Part shown: positions 9,110 through 18,181 of the stretch, piece by piece | How the letters are laid out: every line of letters begins with the position of its first letter | Numbering within the stretch: the first letter of the stretch is position 1 | Assembly: GCA_013286935.1 (NCBI GenBank) | Contig: JABDES010000002.1 | Span: 62,001-126,000 of the forward strand | DNA length: 64,000 nucleotides | Direction of reading: 5' to 3' | Source: Candidatus Babelota bacterium | GTDB lineage: Bacteria > Babelota > Babeliae > Babelales > Vermiphilaceae | The notes under the pieces: model-generated | The model's database searches: none | What the model was told of the DNA's origin: nothing | Seen by the model: the letters and a program-made list of their open reading frames with translations, nothing else | Position numbers and translations under genes: made by a program

Positions 9110-10015
9110 TTATTGATTATAATGCACGTCAATGTGCCTTTTGATGGCCCCATTGACCATTAATTGCGGTAAATCGCATATGCCAAGCGGTTGTGCTATA
9201 TGCTTGACTTCATCCAACTTTTTTGGAATGCAAAAGCTTATAATGTGGTCACAAGTCTCTATCGGTAATACGGTCAGGCCACTCCTAAGCAATACGCAAT
9301 TTCGCACTAAATTTCTACGATCTCGAAAAAGCAAGAGGAGCTCCTTAAGTATGTATGCTCGTTTTTTATAAGCTTCCGCACTCATGTCTTCAGCCAAATC
9401 ACTTTGATAGTAGAACAAGCATTCTTTTTTTCTCTGTAACTCTAAGCTATTTATCGTATTCAAATAATTTATCTTTAAATGGTCTAAAGGAGAACGCCAA
9501 GAACTACTAGGGTAAAAATCTTTTAAGGTCTGAGTACTGGGAGTAAAACGCATATCAGCCCAACATCGTAATAATATCTTTACAATCGATGGCGCAGAAG
9601 GGGTAACATGAGTAACAGCAATAGAAAGTGCTGTGCGAAGACTAGAAGGAGAAGGCCAACATGTGTCGCTGACAGGTGGCAAAAGAATGTCAATATCTTC
9701 AGGTTTTTTCAAATGTCGAACAACGCGCTCCATGGTTTCGCCATTTCCATACGCGGCAGCGAAGTGCAACGGAATTGTCAGATGTTCCTTATGTGCTTGA
9801 AAAAAGGCATGCAATAAAGTAGGCGAGCAAGCACCGTGTGGGTCTGATTTCAAATGGTCATCTGTTGTTTCAAGATCGCCAGTTAATATGCCTGTCTGAG
9901 CAAAACTTAAGCCTGCCAACGACGTACCGACCCACGGTGTTCTACTAACCGATGTATCCATACCCATAGCATTAGGCGCTAGTAGCATAACAGTAATGAT
10001 AACAAAAAAATTCAT
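9110..10015 (-). CDS. Exported ankyrin-repeat-like protein
   Basis: A 301-residue protein with a hydrophobic signal peptide (MNFFVIITVMLLAPNAMG). At least one ankyrin-type unit is readable ('TIPLHFAAAYGNGETMERVV', about residues 76-95), and a second weaker unit sits near 'TALSIAVTHVTPSAPSIVKI'. The C-terminus contains 'LPIETCDHIISFCIP', which resembles the short F-box/PRANC-like ends of ankyrin effectors, but that is only a resemblance. It belongs with the ankyrin genes that follow on the other strand. Confidence 0.7.
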   Translation of the reverse strand: MNFFVIITVMLLAPNAMGMDTSVSRTPWVGTSLAGLSFAQTGILTGDLETTDDHLKSDPHGACSPTLLHAFFQAHKEHLTIPLHFAAAYGNGETMERVVRHLKKPEDIDILLPPVSDTCWPSPSSLRTALSIAVTHVTPSAPSIVKILLRCWADMRFTPSTQTLKDFYPSSSWRSPLDHLKINYLNTINSLELQRKKECLFYYQSDLAEDMSAEAYKKRAYILKELLLLFRDRRNLVRNCVLLRSGLTVLPIETCDHIISFCIPKKLDEVKHIAQPLGICDLPQLMVNGAIKRHIDVHYNQ

Positions 10016-10345
10016 AAGAGCATCCTATAAATGAACAAGTAGTAATGTTTAACGTAAAACAATGCTTATCATAGCGTTTCTCCAACCAAAAACAAAATAT
10101 AAAAAGTCAGCAAATTGGCAAGTGGTACATTATTGTTAATTGCGCAGATAATTATGCCAAAAATATGTTCGATGTCAGAGCACAATAATAAGCTTCGGTG
10201 ATGCAGCAATAAATACTCATTCGGCCTATTTTGTATTTTTTTTAAAAAAAAATAATAAGCTTTACACTTCATAAATATATCCTTAAAATAACGTTGTTCA
10301 TTTTTATACATTATCTACATAATTGTTTTTACTCAGAGGTGATTA
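10016..10345. other. Divergent intergenic region holding a duplicated promoter segment
   Basis: From about 10204 to the ATG at 10346 the sequence is nearly identical to 11880-12021, upstream of the next ankyrin gene. A T-tract directly followed by an A-tract (8 T then 9 A) lies upstream of the promoter and could bend DNA. No real gene was seen in the rest. Confidence 0.6.
10261..10289 (+). promoter_or_regulatory. Sigma70-like promoter of ankyrin gene (copy 1)
   Basis: TTTACA (10261-10266), a 17-base spacer and TAAAAT (10284-10289) form a good promoter. It is repeated without change at 11937-11965. Confidence 0.55.
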
Positions 10346-11758
10346 ATGTTTTCGTTTCAAAAAAATTTTGTTCCCTTCTTTATGTTGCTGGTCTTCCACC
10401 ATGCATTATCAGGAATGGGGGCTGCTTCTTCGCACACGCCAATAGACTCTCTTTTATTAGAAACCCTAAATCAGGACTTCTGCAAATTATTAAAAAAGGA
10501 TGGGACAACGTACGAGCAGGTAGAACAATGCATCAACACCACGCGCCCAAACATAAATTGTTATTCCAATGATGATAAACAGATGACCCCCTTGCACATA
10601 CTCATGAGTAAGGCAACCAAGATAACACGTGAGTGCGTTAAGCTTTTGTGTTTGTTGCACGCTGACAGAAATGCTCCGATACTCGCTCCAAAAAAGATGG
10701 GCTGGACGCCTTTGCATTGTGCTGTTCGCAGTCGGCAGGATCTAGGAGTCTTCGAAGATTTTATTAACATGGGAGCAAATCCAAATCAACAAAATGCCAT
10801 TGGTGATACGCCTCTCCATCTATTGCTCAAAAAAGCTAAGCCTGAAGACTTTGAAGATTTAGATGAAGAGGATGAAGAAGATCAGAATCCTATTCAGAAC
10901 CCTGTAGAAAGTGCTGACTTTGCAATTTACAAATTATTAAGCGGCTGCACAAAGCTTTCCATTCAGAATCAGGCCGGAGATACACCACTTCATCTTGCCA
11001 CTGCAGCCCACTACAATGACCAGAAAGACTGGCTAAAGGTTTGCGTACCTTTAATGACACAAGCGGCTATTAATTTACCAAACGAAAAAGGTTTGACACC
11101 TCTTGCCAGCTGGTGTAAATCTTTCGCAGCTTCAGACAGTTTTGCAGCTTTAAACAATGCGGATAATTCACTTGAAACGATTAATCAGCGGTGCAGTTAC
11201 GCGCAAGTAATTTTGGTTTTCAAATCCAAAGGTGCAGTTGAAGACACTATCGACAAACAAGGTCAACTGCCAATAGAATACCTGCTACAGACGCCAAAAA
11301 GTATTTCTAGATTTTCAGAAATACTTTCGGCTTTAGTCGTTCCGTATAATATTTACGAGCCGATTGTGATTAATGATGCCGGAGAGAAAGCTACATTACA
11401 TGACCAAGCAGTGTGCTTTGGCCCTAACCGCTTTGGAGTAAACAAGATTGTTGCACTGAGGCATAAACAGAATACCACGCGATTAATTAAATTGTTTCCT
11501 GTATATAGGCAGTTTAAAACGGAGTATGGTCACGAAGTTGCCAGCGCACTGATCAAAGCCATAGATAATGAAATTCATGGAAAAAAGAAAACCGAATGGG
11601 ACAGCATAGTAGAAAAGCACCAATCTTTTGAGAAAGTAAAGCAATTGTTTACCCAAAAACTATCTGAAAATATCAATAAAAAAAGAACTTTAGCGATTGA
11701 GGATCAACCGTTGTCGCAGGAAAAGCGTCAAAAATTGCCTCACCCCGAGCAGCTTTAA
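10346..11758 (+). CDS. Exported ankyrin-repeat protein (tandem copy 1)
   Basis: A 470-residue protein with signal peptide (MFSFQKNFVPFFMLLVFHHA) and AGAGG ribosome binding site. Ankyrin units are readable at about residues 77-105 ('MTPLHILMSKATKITRECVK'), 120-150 ('GWTPLHCAVRSRQDLGVFED'), 155-200 ('GDTPLHLLLKKAKPEDFEDL', carrying an acidic insertion) and 210-240 ('GDTPLHLATAAHYND'). A helical Lys-rich C-terminal region follows. Ankyrin proteins exported by host-associated bacteria often act on host proteins, but no target can be named. It is a tandem duplicate of the gene at 12022. Confidence 0.88.
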   Translation: MFSFQKNFVPFFMLLVFHHALSGMGAASSHTPIDSLLLETLNQDFCKLLKKDGTTYEQVEQCINTTRPNINCYSNDDKQMTPLHILMSKATKITRECVKLLCLLHADRNAPILAPKKMGWTPLHCAVRSRQDLGVFEDFINMGANPNQQNAIGDTPLHLLLKKAKPEDFEDLDEEDEEDQNPIQNPVESADFAIYKLLSGCTKLSIQNQAGDTPLHLATAAHYNDQKDWLKVCVPLMTQAAINLPNEKGLTPLASWCKSFAASDSFAALNNADNSLETINQRCSYAQVILVFKSKGAVEDTIDKQGQLPIEYLLQTPKSISRFSEILSALVVPYNIYEPIVINDAGEKATLHDQAVCFGPNRFGVNKIVALRHKQNTTRLIKLFPVYRQFKTEYGHEVASALIKAIDNEIHGKKKTEWDSIVEKHQSFEKVKQLFTQKLSENINKKRTLAIEDQPLSQEKRQKLPHPEQL

Positions 11759-11780
11759 TAGTTTATATGTTCTCTCTTAT

Positions 11781-11810
11781 CTTCATGGCTAGCTTTTGCT
11801 AGCCATGAAG
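11781..11810. terminator. Hairpin terminator candidate after ankyrin copy 1
   Basis: A perfect 13-base inverted repeat, CTTCATGGCTAGC with a TTTT loop, starts 22 bases after the stop codon. No strong T-tract follows, so it may stabilise or process the transcript rather than terminate it by itself. Confidence 0.55.
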
Positions 11811-11936
11811 TCAGAATATTGACTCTCAAAATGTCATCGCACTGATGACAGGTTGGTAACTACATACATTTCAGTGGTACAGCAATAAATACTCATTCGG
11901 CCTATTTTGTATTTTTTTTTAAAAAAAATAATAAGC

Positions 11937-11965
11937 TTTACACTTCATAAATATATCCTTAAAAT
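11937..11965 (+). promoter_or_regulatory. Sigma70-like promoter of ankyrin gene (copy 2)
   Basis: TTTACA (11937-11942), 17 bases, TAAAAT (11960-11965). It lies exactly 1676 bases from the copy-1 promoter, the same offset as the two start codons. Confidence 0.55.
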
Positions 11966-12021
11966 AACGTTGTTCATTTTTATACACTATCTACATAATT
12001 GTTTTTACTCAGAGGTGATTA

Positions 12022-13455
12022 ATGTTTTCGTTTCAAAAAAATTTTGTTCCCTTCTTTATGTTATTGGTCTTCCACCATGCATTATCAGCAATGGATGCTC
12101 CTTCTCGGTACAAGCCAATAGCGTCTCTTGTAGAAGTCTTAAAAAACGATGACAATCAGGCATTCTGCAAATTGTTAAACAATGAGGCAACAACATATGA
12201 GCAGGTAGAACAATGCATCAACACCACGCGCCCAAACATAAATTGTTATACCAACGATGATGAACAGATGACCCCTTTGCACATACTCATGAAAAGGCAA
12301 AGCGCAATAACACTTGCATGCGTTGAGCTTTTGTGTTCGTTGGATGCTAACCCAAACGCTCCGATACTCGCTCAAGAGAGGAAGGACTGGACACCTTTGC
12401 ATTGTGCTGTTGAGAATATGCTGGATCTAGGGGTCTTAGAAGGACTCATTGAAATGGGAGCAAATCCAAATCAACAAAATGCCATTGGGGATACGCCTCT
12501 CCATCTATTGCTAAAACGAACTCATCCTGAAGACTTTGAAGATTTAGATGAAGAAGATGAAGGTGATCAGAATCCTATAGAAAGCGCTAAATTCGTAACT
12601 TACAAATTATTAAGCCACCATACAAAGCTTTCCATTCAGAATCAGGCCGGAGATACGCCACTTCATCTTGCCGCTGCAGCCCACTACAATGACCAGAAAA
12701 ACTGTCTAAGGGTTTGTGCGCCTTTGACCACACAAGAAATTATTAATTTACCAAACAAAGCAGGCTTGACACCTCTTGCCATCTGGTGTAAATCTTTTGC
12801 AGCTTCAAACAGCGAAGGTGATTCGCTTGGAACAATTAATCAGCAATGCGATTGCGTGCGACCCGCTACATTTTTCATTTCCAAAGATGCAAATATAAAC
12901 ATTATCGACAAACAAGATCGACGACCAATAGAGTACCTGCTACAGGTGCCACGAAACATTCCCAAATTTGAAGCAATACTTTCTTTGCTCGTCCCGGATG
13001 ATATTTACAAGCCATTTGAAGTTGGTGGTGCCGAAGGTCTCAAAGAAAAAATTACATTATATGATCTGGCCAAACGTTTTTCTAAGCGAGTTGGGTGGAA
13101 GGAGATAACCCTCAATGGACGATTTGGATGGAAAGATCTTGTCATAAGAAGGCATAAAGCCAATACCAACCGATTGGTAAATTTTTTGCCTTCTTATGTA
13201 CAATGTAGGAAAGATTTGGGTTTTGCATTGGCCGATGATGCTATGAGAAAATGTGATAACACAGCTTCCTATAACAAAACCATAATAACAAAATGGAACA
13301 TTGTAAAACAACATCCATCGTTTGCTTCCAGCCTACAAAGCTTGCTTGACAACGAGCAATCTGGAGGCAGTGGTAAAAAAAGAACTTTGGAGATTGATGA
13401 TCAATCGTTGTCGCAGAAAAAACATCAAAGATTGGCTCGCCCCAAGAAGCTTTAA
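12022..13455 (+). CDS. Exported ankyrin-repeat protein (tandem copy 2)
   Basis: A 477-residue paralogue of the preceding gene. The first 22 residues (signal peptide) are identical, and so is nearly all of the 5' untranslated DNA. The ankyrin units are well conserved ('MTPLHILM', 'DWTPLHCAVENMLDLGVLEG', 'GDTPLHLLLKRTHPEDFEDL', 'GDTPLHLAAAAHYND'). The ends of both proteins share 'KKRTLxIxDQxLSQxKxQ'. The linker regions and the stretch around residues 250-420 have diverged strongly. The pair therefore arose by duplication of a complete transcription unit. Confidence 0.88.
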   Translation: MFSFQKNFVPFFMLLVFHHALSAMDAPSRYKPIASLVEVLKNDDNQAFCKLLNNEATTYEQVEQCINTTRPNINCYTNDDEQMTPLHILMKRQSAITLACVELLCSLDANPNAPILAQERKDWTPLHCAVENMLDLGVLEGLIEMGANPNQQNAIGDTPLHLLLKRTHPEDFEDLDEEDEGDQNPIESAKFVTYKLLSHHTKLSIQNQAGDTPLHLAAAAHYNDQKNCLRVCAPLTTQEIINLPNKAGLTPLAIWCKSFAASNSEGDSLGTINQQCDCVRPATFFISKDANINIIDKQDRRPIEYLLQVPRNIPKFEAILSLLVPDDIYKPFEVGGAEGLKEKITLYDLAKRFSKRVGWKEITLNGRFGWKDLVIRRHKANTNRLVNFLPSYVQCRKDLGFALADDAMRKCDNTASYNKTIITKWNIVKQHPSFASSLQSLLDNEQSGGSGKKRTLEIDDQSLSQKKHQRLARPKKL

Positions 13456-13465
13456 TAGTCTATAT

Positions 13466-13511
13466 ATATTTTGTTTCATGGCTAACAAAAGCTAGCCATG
13501 AAACAAAATAT
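13466..13511. terminator. Long hairpin terminator candidate after ankyrin copy 2
   Basis: Inverted arms ATATTTTGTTTCATGGCTA and its complement form a 19-bp stem with an 8-base loop. The core TCATGGCTA/TAGCCATGA is shared with the copy-1 hairpin, but the arms differ in a compensatory way. It lies between convergent genes and may serve both strands. Confidence 0.6.
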
Positions 13512-13550
13512 TGAGTCTCAAAATGCATCGCACTGAAATTGTTGTAAAAT

Positions 13551-14402
13551 TTAGTAATCTGCCTTGTCAAGATACTTAAGAGATCGTATATCAAATGCAG
13601 GCTGCTGCTCTGCAAGCATCGTTTTTATCTGCCCAACGGTCCTTTTTTCTTTTTCAATTATACCGTTCACAGGCCCCCTAAAAAATGCAGTAGTTGGATT
13701 GGCATCCCCATCATGACTATAGCAATCGTAAACCGTTGCATAAGAGTCCTCTTCGCATTTTTTCATTATTGCTTCAAGCAAACTAGAGACCACATCGGAA
13801 ATCTTAATGCTATCGATAAACAATAACGTCTTATGTTCCATAGGGCAAAAATCATCTGTTGCTGATTGGATCGCCGCTAATCGTTCTTTAAGACATAGTC
13901 TCGTAACATATTGGCTACCATACGATACGAGTCGAAACGGAAACCCGCGCCTACACAAATCGTTTTCTTTTTTTTCACGTTCTTTTTCTGCACTTAACAA
14001 CCGCTGCTTGGCAACCTTTTTTGCATCAGCAACCATATGTTTAAAGTAGTACCATATCTGCTCTTGAAAAAGAGTGTGCGCTATCCCTAAAAGTCTCTCT
14101 TTGCGGTCGGTCACAGCGGTCAAATATTTTATAGTGCGATAACGAAATCGCGGTAGCACCTGTTGAACATTCTGAAACCTTTCAAAATCTCCAGCATTAA
14201 TATACGATTTCAGTAATTGGACAACATTGTCGTAAGTTATTACAGAGACACGAAGAGTGTCGCAGTCCTGCTGATTAGGGGTAATAATACCATTAACAAT
14301 CATTGCATTTTCATGCCCAAATCCACCCAAAATAATCATTGCACTTGCATATCTACTACATACACCCAAGCTGAGCAAAATCGTCCACAATAACATCTTC
14401 AT
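13551..14402 (-). CDS. Exported protein of unknown family
   Basis: Not recognised. The start is placed at ATG 14402, preceded by AGAGG at 6 bases, rather than at an in-frame TTG 6 bases upstream. It encodes 283 residues with a signal peptide (MKMLLWTILLSLGVCSRYAS). The body has a basic helical segment 'AKKVAKQRLLSAEKEREKKE' (about residues 129-148). It faces the ankyrin pair convergently. No motif points to function. Confidence 0.7.
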   Translation of the reverse strand: MKMLLWTILLSLGVCSRYASAMIILGGFGHENAMIVNGIITPNQQDCDTLRVSVITYDNVVQLLKSYINAGDFERFQNVQQVLPRFRYRTIKYLTAVTDRKERLLGIAHTLFQEQIWYYFKHMVADAKKVAKQRLLSAEKEREKKENDLCRRGFPFRLVSYGSQYVTRLCLKERLAAIQSATDDFCPMEHKTLLFIDSIKISDVVSSLLEAIMKKCEEDSYATVYDCYSHDGDANPTTAFFRGPVNGIIEKEKRTVGQIKTMLAEQQPAFDIRSLKYLDKADY

Positions 14403-14631
14403 TGCCAACCTCTAAACGTAAAAACTATCAACGCTATCCCCACAACTACAAAACTATAAGCCATTTTGTTTTGATTTAAAAATAATTATCTCCTTTTTGC
14501 ACGGCATCAATATTTGGCATAACGGCAACAACATCTTGTAACTTCAATATTTTATTTATACAATATTGTTCAATCGTATTGCACATACGAAGATATAACT
14601 CTTTTATTTTATTTGAATAGATTGGATCTGC

Positions 14632-15249
14632 GTGTATTACACTATCACTATTAAACACTATCTGCTTGCTATCGCTATGTTGTCCAGTTCATTATTTGGT
14701 ATGAAGCATAATAAAACGCCTTTTACAATCTATCAAGCCTGTGAGGGGGGGCACACGAGTACATTAACAGAATTTATACGTAATAAGGCAGATCTAAATA
14801 AATACTCCCCTACTGGCAAATCACCCTTAGGCATTGCAATAGAAAATCGCCAAGCCAACATAGTAAAGCTACTCATTGATGCTAAAGTTGACGTCAATTT
14901 GCCATCTCATTATCGATGGATTTTTTCATTAACCCCATTGCAGATCGCAATGTCTATGCCAAATAAAAAGATAATACAAATGCTTCTGACCGCAAACGCT
15001 AACACACATCTAAAAGAACCTACAGATGGATTTACAGCACTTCACATAGCTGTCACCTATTTTCTCCCAAGCCAGGATTTATCAGATCCGAATGGCTTTG
15101 ACCCAGAATGTTTCAAAACATTACTTTTACACGAAGAATTAGATCCTAATGTAGCAGATAGCAAGTCTGAAGGCACACCATTTTGGTGGGCATGCAGGTC
15201 TGGCAATCTAGATGCAGTAAAAATGTTATTAGATTGTCCAAACCTTTAG
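14632..15249 (+). CDS. Ankyrin-repeat protein, probably exported
   Basis: A 205-residue protein, nearly all ankyrin repeats: 'FTIYQACEGGHTSTLTEFI', 'KSPLGIAIENRQANIVKLLI', 'LTPLQIAMSMPNKKIIQMLL', 'FTALHIAVTYF' and a final 'GTPFWWACRSGNLDAVKMLL'. The start is uncertain: the GTG at 14632 gives a hydrophobic leader (IKHYLLAIAMLSSSLFG), while ATG 14674 would shorten it. It ends about 36 bases before the Maf-like gene and may be cotranscribed with it. Confidence 0.82.
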   Translation: MYYTITIKHYLLAIAMLSSSLFGMKHNKTPFTIYQACEGGHTSTLTEFIRNKADLNKYSPTGKSPLGIAIENRQANIVKLLIDAKVDVNLPSHYRWIFSLTPLQIAMSMPNKKIIQMLLTANANTHLKEPTDGFTALHIAVTYFLPSQDLSDPNGFDPECFKTLLLHEELDPNVADSKSEGTPFWWACRSGNLDAVKMLLDCPNL

Positions 15250-15284
15250 GTAACCAACACTATACGTTGTAGTTTGTCGAATAC

Positions 15285-15905
15285 ATGTCACACAGATTAT
15301 TTTTATCCTCAAAATCAGAATCTCGCCATGCCCTGTTGCGTATGTCAGGAATACCATTTGTAACTATTGACCAAAGCGCTGATGAATCTAAGTGCAACTG
15401 GGCTTTGCCGCTCAATGAAGTTGTCACACACATAGCACTATTTAAAATGAAACATGCTATTCTGCCTTTTGGCCACTTTGACGAGCAGATTGCTTATGTC
15501 CTTACTGCTGACACACTCACGCAAGATGCAGATGGAACTATTCATGGAAAACCTCTTAATAGAGATGACGCACGAGAGATGATTCGTCTTTCTGGCAGTG
15601 GAAATACAGCTGCTACCGCTTTCTGCATTGAAAAAAGAATATGGTCAGCCAACCAATGGAATGTCATAGAGACATCCACAGAATGCGTTAATGCCTTTTA
15701 TCGATTTATAGTTCCAGAGCAGTACTTAGATGATTACCTTAATCGTAGTCCAAGTATTAGTTGTGCAAACGCTACCTCTATTGAAAATTTTGGGTTACAG
15801 TTCCTTAAAGATGTACACGGATCATACACAACAATTCTTGGGCTACCCTTATTTGAGCTGCGCGAAGCGCTGGAAAAAATCGGCTTTATAACCAACAAAC
15901 ATTAG
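15285..15905 (+). CDS. Maf-like nucleotide pyrophosphatase
   Basis: A 206-residue divergent Maf/YhdE family member. The N-terminal 'FLSSKSESRHALLRMSGIPF' corresponds to the family's ASxSPRR signature with the paired Arg changed. 'VLTADTLTQDADGTIHGKPL' carries the substrate-binding Asp-Thr, 'AREMIRLSG' follows, and 'YTTILGLPLFELREALEKIG' is the standard C-terminus. Maf proteins hydrolyse non-canonical or ordinary nucleoside triphosphates to monophosphates. The substrate subclass cannot be assigned given the altered first motif. The 3' end overlaps the convergent gene by 4 bases. Confidence 0.75.
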   Translation: MSHRLFLSSKSESRHALLRMSGIPFVTIDQSADESKCNWALPLNEVVTHIALFKMKHAILPFGHFDEQIAYVLTADTLTQDADGTIHGKPLNRDDAREMIRLSGSGNTAATAFCIEKRIWSANQWNVIETSTECVNAFYRFIVPEQYLDDYLNRSPSISCANATSIENFGLQFLKDVHGSYTTILGLPLFELREALEKIGFITNKH

Positions 15906-16375
15906 TTCAAAATTGTTTGATTAGTAGGCTTCCAACGACGCAAAAGCTCTTCATAAAGCAACTCTTTTGGACTGGCTTGCGGATTGTTTTCACTTTTTGT
16001 TGTTGCTTTTTCAAGGCTATACTGCACCATTTCATCATTGCATTCATTGGAATCTATCTTGTCAATCGAGGGCATCAGATTTTGCGTATGAGCTTTAACT
16101 CGCACACGATCCTGAATGGTACTCGTTAAAATATTTTCAAGCATTCCGAAAAATTCAACTACTGTATCATGTATATCTGTCGGATTATTGAGCAACCTGC
16201 CCATAGCATTCATTTTGTCAAACTCTTTTTCAAGCCCAATACTACAAGCTTTTGCAATGACTTTTTTCAATTTTTTTTCATCATGATCTACCAACCAACG
16301 CAGCAAAATAAGAAGTTCGTATGACAACATGAACTGCGCCTGTAATTCTTTATTGGGAAAATTGTTATGTGCCAT
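15902..16375 (-). CDS. Unknown cytoplasmic helical protein
   Basis: Not recognised. It encodes 157 residues from the ATG preceded by AAAGGAT. There is no signal peptide or membrane segment. The chain is predicted mainly helical, rich in Lys, Glu and Asn, and includes 'LLILLRWLVDHDEKKLKKVI'. It ends tail-to-tail with the Maf-like gene and is followed by htpX after about 70 bases on the same side. Confidence 0.6.
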   Translation of the reverse strand: MAHNNFPNKELQAQFMLSYELLILLRWLVDHDEKKLKKVIAKACSIGLEKEFDKMNAMGRLLNNPTDIHDTVVEFFGMLENILTSTIQDRVRVKAHTQNLMPSIDKIDSNECNDEMVQYSLEKATTKSENNPQASPKELLYEELLRRWKPTNQTILN

Positions 16376-16445
16376 GTAAAATCCTTTCATTACATTGTTA
16401 AAATGCGATTTTTATATACTTAAAAAGCGGCCTGGCTTCATGAAA

Positions 16446-17333
16446 TTACGTGTGATGCATAAGTTTTGCCGCTAAAAATTGCAGACGCGCTACTCGCTTA
16501 AAAAGCGGTGGATGGGTAGAAAATAAATTAACCCAATTTCTACCAGTCAATGGGTTAACTATAAATAAACTACTCGTTGCTGCATATTTTGATTCATTTT
16601 TATTCAAGTTCACATCATACGAATTTTTCTCTAATTTTTCCAATGCGCTTGCTAAAGCAAGCGGATCGTTGCAAGAGCATGCTCCTGTTTCATCAGCATC
16701 ATATTCGCGCGATCGTGAAATAGCCAACTGCATTAAGGTAGCCGCAATGGGCATAACGATTGCCAAAAGTAACAAAAGGATTGGATTAGAACTACTACGG
16801 CGATCCTTACTAGACCCCATCGAACCCCAAAACGCAGTATATTGTGCCATCTGAGCCAAATAGCTAATAGCTGTGGCAATTGTCGCAGCTATAGTAGCTA
16901 CCAAAATATCTCTATTTTTGATATGTGAAAGTTCATGAGATAGAACTCCACGCAACTCACGACTTGTTAAAAGATCCAAAATTCCTGTAGTAATAGCAAT
17001 TGAGCCATTTTTTGGAGATCTTCCCGTAGCAAAAGCATTTGCCACGGGCGTTTTTATAATCCATAATTTTGGTATTGGCATATGCATTAATGTGCATAGC
17101 CCCTCAACCATCTCGTAAATATGACGGTACTGTAGCTTATCAAGCGGCTGAGCCTTGTAGATAGCAAGAACAATTTTATCAGAAAAAAAATAGACAATGC
17201 CGTTCATGAGCAACGCCATAACAAGCGCTATTTGAAGACCCGCATAACCACCAACAAGCTTGCCCAAAAACATCAATATGGAGGCCAGTCCGCTCAAAAG
17301 TAATACCGTTTTTATACCATTAAATGAAATCAT
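16446..17333 (-). CDS. htpX: Membrane zinc metalloprotease HtpX
   Basis: A 295-residue M48 protease. The HEXXH zinc motif is HELSH at residues 133-137, and the third ligand region is 'SREYDADETGA' near residue 207. Hydrophobic segments lie near residues 8-30, 32-52, 147-165 and 185-205. HtpX degrades misfolded membrane proteins from the cytoplasmic face alongside FtsH. It lies 11 bases after an HspR-like regulator gene on the same strand, so it is probably under heat-shock-type control. Confidence 0.92.
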   Translation of the reverse strand: MISFNGIKTVLLLSGLASILMFLGKLVGGYAGLQIALVMALLMNGIVYFFSDKIVLAIYKAQPLDKLQYRHIYEMVEGLCTLMHMPIPKLWIIKTPVANAFATGRSPKNGSIAITTGILDLLTSRELRGVLSHELSHIKNRDILVATIAATIATAISYLAQMAQYTAFWGSMGSSKDRRSSSNPILLLLLAIVMPIAATLMQLAISRSREYDADETGACSCNDPLALASALEKLEKNSYDVNLNKNESKYAATSSLFIVNPLTGRNWVNLFSTHPPLFKRVARLQFLAAKLMHHT

Positions 17334-17344
17334 AATAACCCTTT

Positions 17345-17806
17345 TTAATCATGTTCATCATATTTGACGTTCCACTTGGCCAAAAAAGCTTTAGTGTCAG
17401 ACAATAGTGATTTTTGATTGTTTGTATACTGTTTTTGTTGCAGGTTAATAAGTTTTTTGGCTCTGACTTGCACCTTCTCTTTGGCGCTTTCAACCCGTCT
17501 ATCAAGTTCATTTTGCGTGTTTTCAAATACCTTATTCATATCTTTTTGAAGACGTCCTATCTGTTTTTTAAGTTTTAGAATCATCTCCACACCTGCAAGA
17601 TTGATGCCTAGCTCATGGGTTAAGTAAATAACCTCCTCTAACTTATTTATGTCTTCTTCTGAAAATAAACGCGTATTGCCATCCGATCTGGCAGGAGTTA
17701 TAAGTCCTTGCTTTTCGTACAACCTAACGGTCTGCTGATGTACTGAAAACATCTTGGCAACAGCAGAGATTGAGAAAAAACCTTTTTTTCTTTTTAATTT
17801 TGTCAC
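17345..17806 (-). CDS. MerR-family heat-shock repressor, HspR-like
   Basis: A 153-residue regulator. The N-terminal winged helix-turn-helix has the order typical of HspR: 'FSISAVAKMFSVHQQTVRLY', 'GLITPARSDGNTRLFSEEDI', then 'ELGINLAGVEMILKL', which corresponds to HspR's conserved 'GVNLAGI' block. A long coiled-coil C-terminus (about residues 75-140) would dimerise. The start is a GTG with AGGAG at 5 bases. It is the first gene of an operon with htpX. Specific HspR assignment is likely but not certain within MerR. Confidence 0.8.
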   Translation of the reverse strand: MTKLKRKKGFFSISAVAKMFSVHQQTVRLYEKQGLITPARSDGNTRLFSEEDINKLEEVIYLTHELGINLAGVEMILKLKKQIGRLQKDMNKVFENTQNELDRRVESAKEKVQVRAKKLINLQQKQYTNNQKSLLSDTKAFLAKWNVKYDEHD

Positions 17807-18181
17807 TTGCGCTCCTACCGCTACCTGTACCTATAAGCAGTTGTAGAGTGTTAACGATATTGCACTATATGTACCACGCAGTATAGCAAGTTGTTAATAA
17901 AAAATCTTGATATAGATAAAACTTGTTTTGATAAATTTCAATTAGAATTTTTGTCACCCGGTTTTTGCCAAACAAACAGTATGGTACATATAAGCAATAA
18001 AATCGTTAGACAATTTGATTTTAGCTGGCTCAGCAGAGTGCCTGGAGCCGTATACAATATAACTACCTTATAACCTAACGTTAAATAGCTCGTTTTTCGT
18101 ACAATTTGACAATTTGACCTATTTTGATAATATATAAAATATAGTCCTTATATATGAATAATTATTTTGAAGGCACATAAC
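17807..18181. other. Divergent intergenic region
   Basis: These 375 bases separate the HspR-like gene from the AAA ATPase gene. Besides the promoter at 18106-18133, no gene or RNA was recognised. No perfect HAIR operator (CTTGAGT-N7-ACTCAAG) was found. Confidence 0.5.
18106..18133 (+). promoter_or_regulatory. Sigma70-like promoter of membrane AAA gene
   Basis: A consensus TTGACA (18106-18111) is followed by 16 bases and TAATAT (18128-18133), about 48 bases before the ATG. Confidence 0.55.

Noticed and set aside
10069-10311. 80-codon reverse frame between divergent ankyrin genes
   Set aside because: It runs through the duplicated promoter region of the ankyrin unit and has no recognisable domain or ribosome binding site.
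14476-14658. 60-codon reverse frame (MFNSDSVIHADPIYSNK...)
   Set aside because: The text is protein-like, but it overlaps the start of the ankyrin gene at 14632 and lacks start signals. Kept as doubtful only.
17807-18181. Search for a HAIR operator upstream of the HspR-like gene
   Set aside because: No CTTGAGT-N7-ACTCAAG-like inverted repeat was found by eye.
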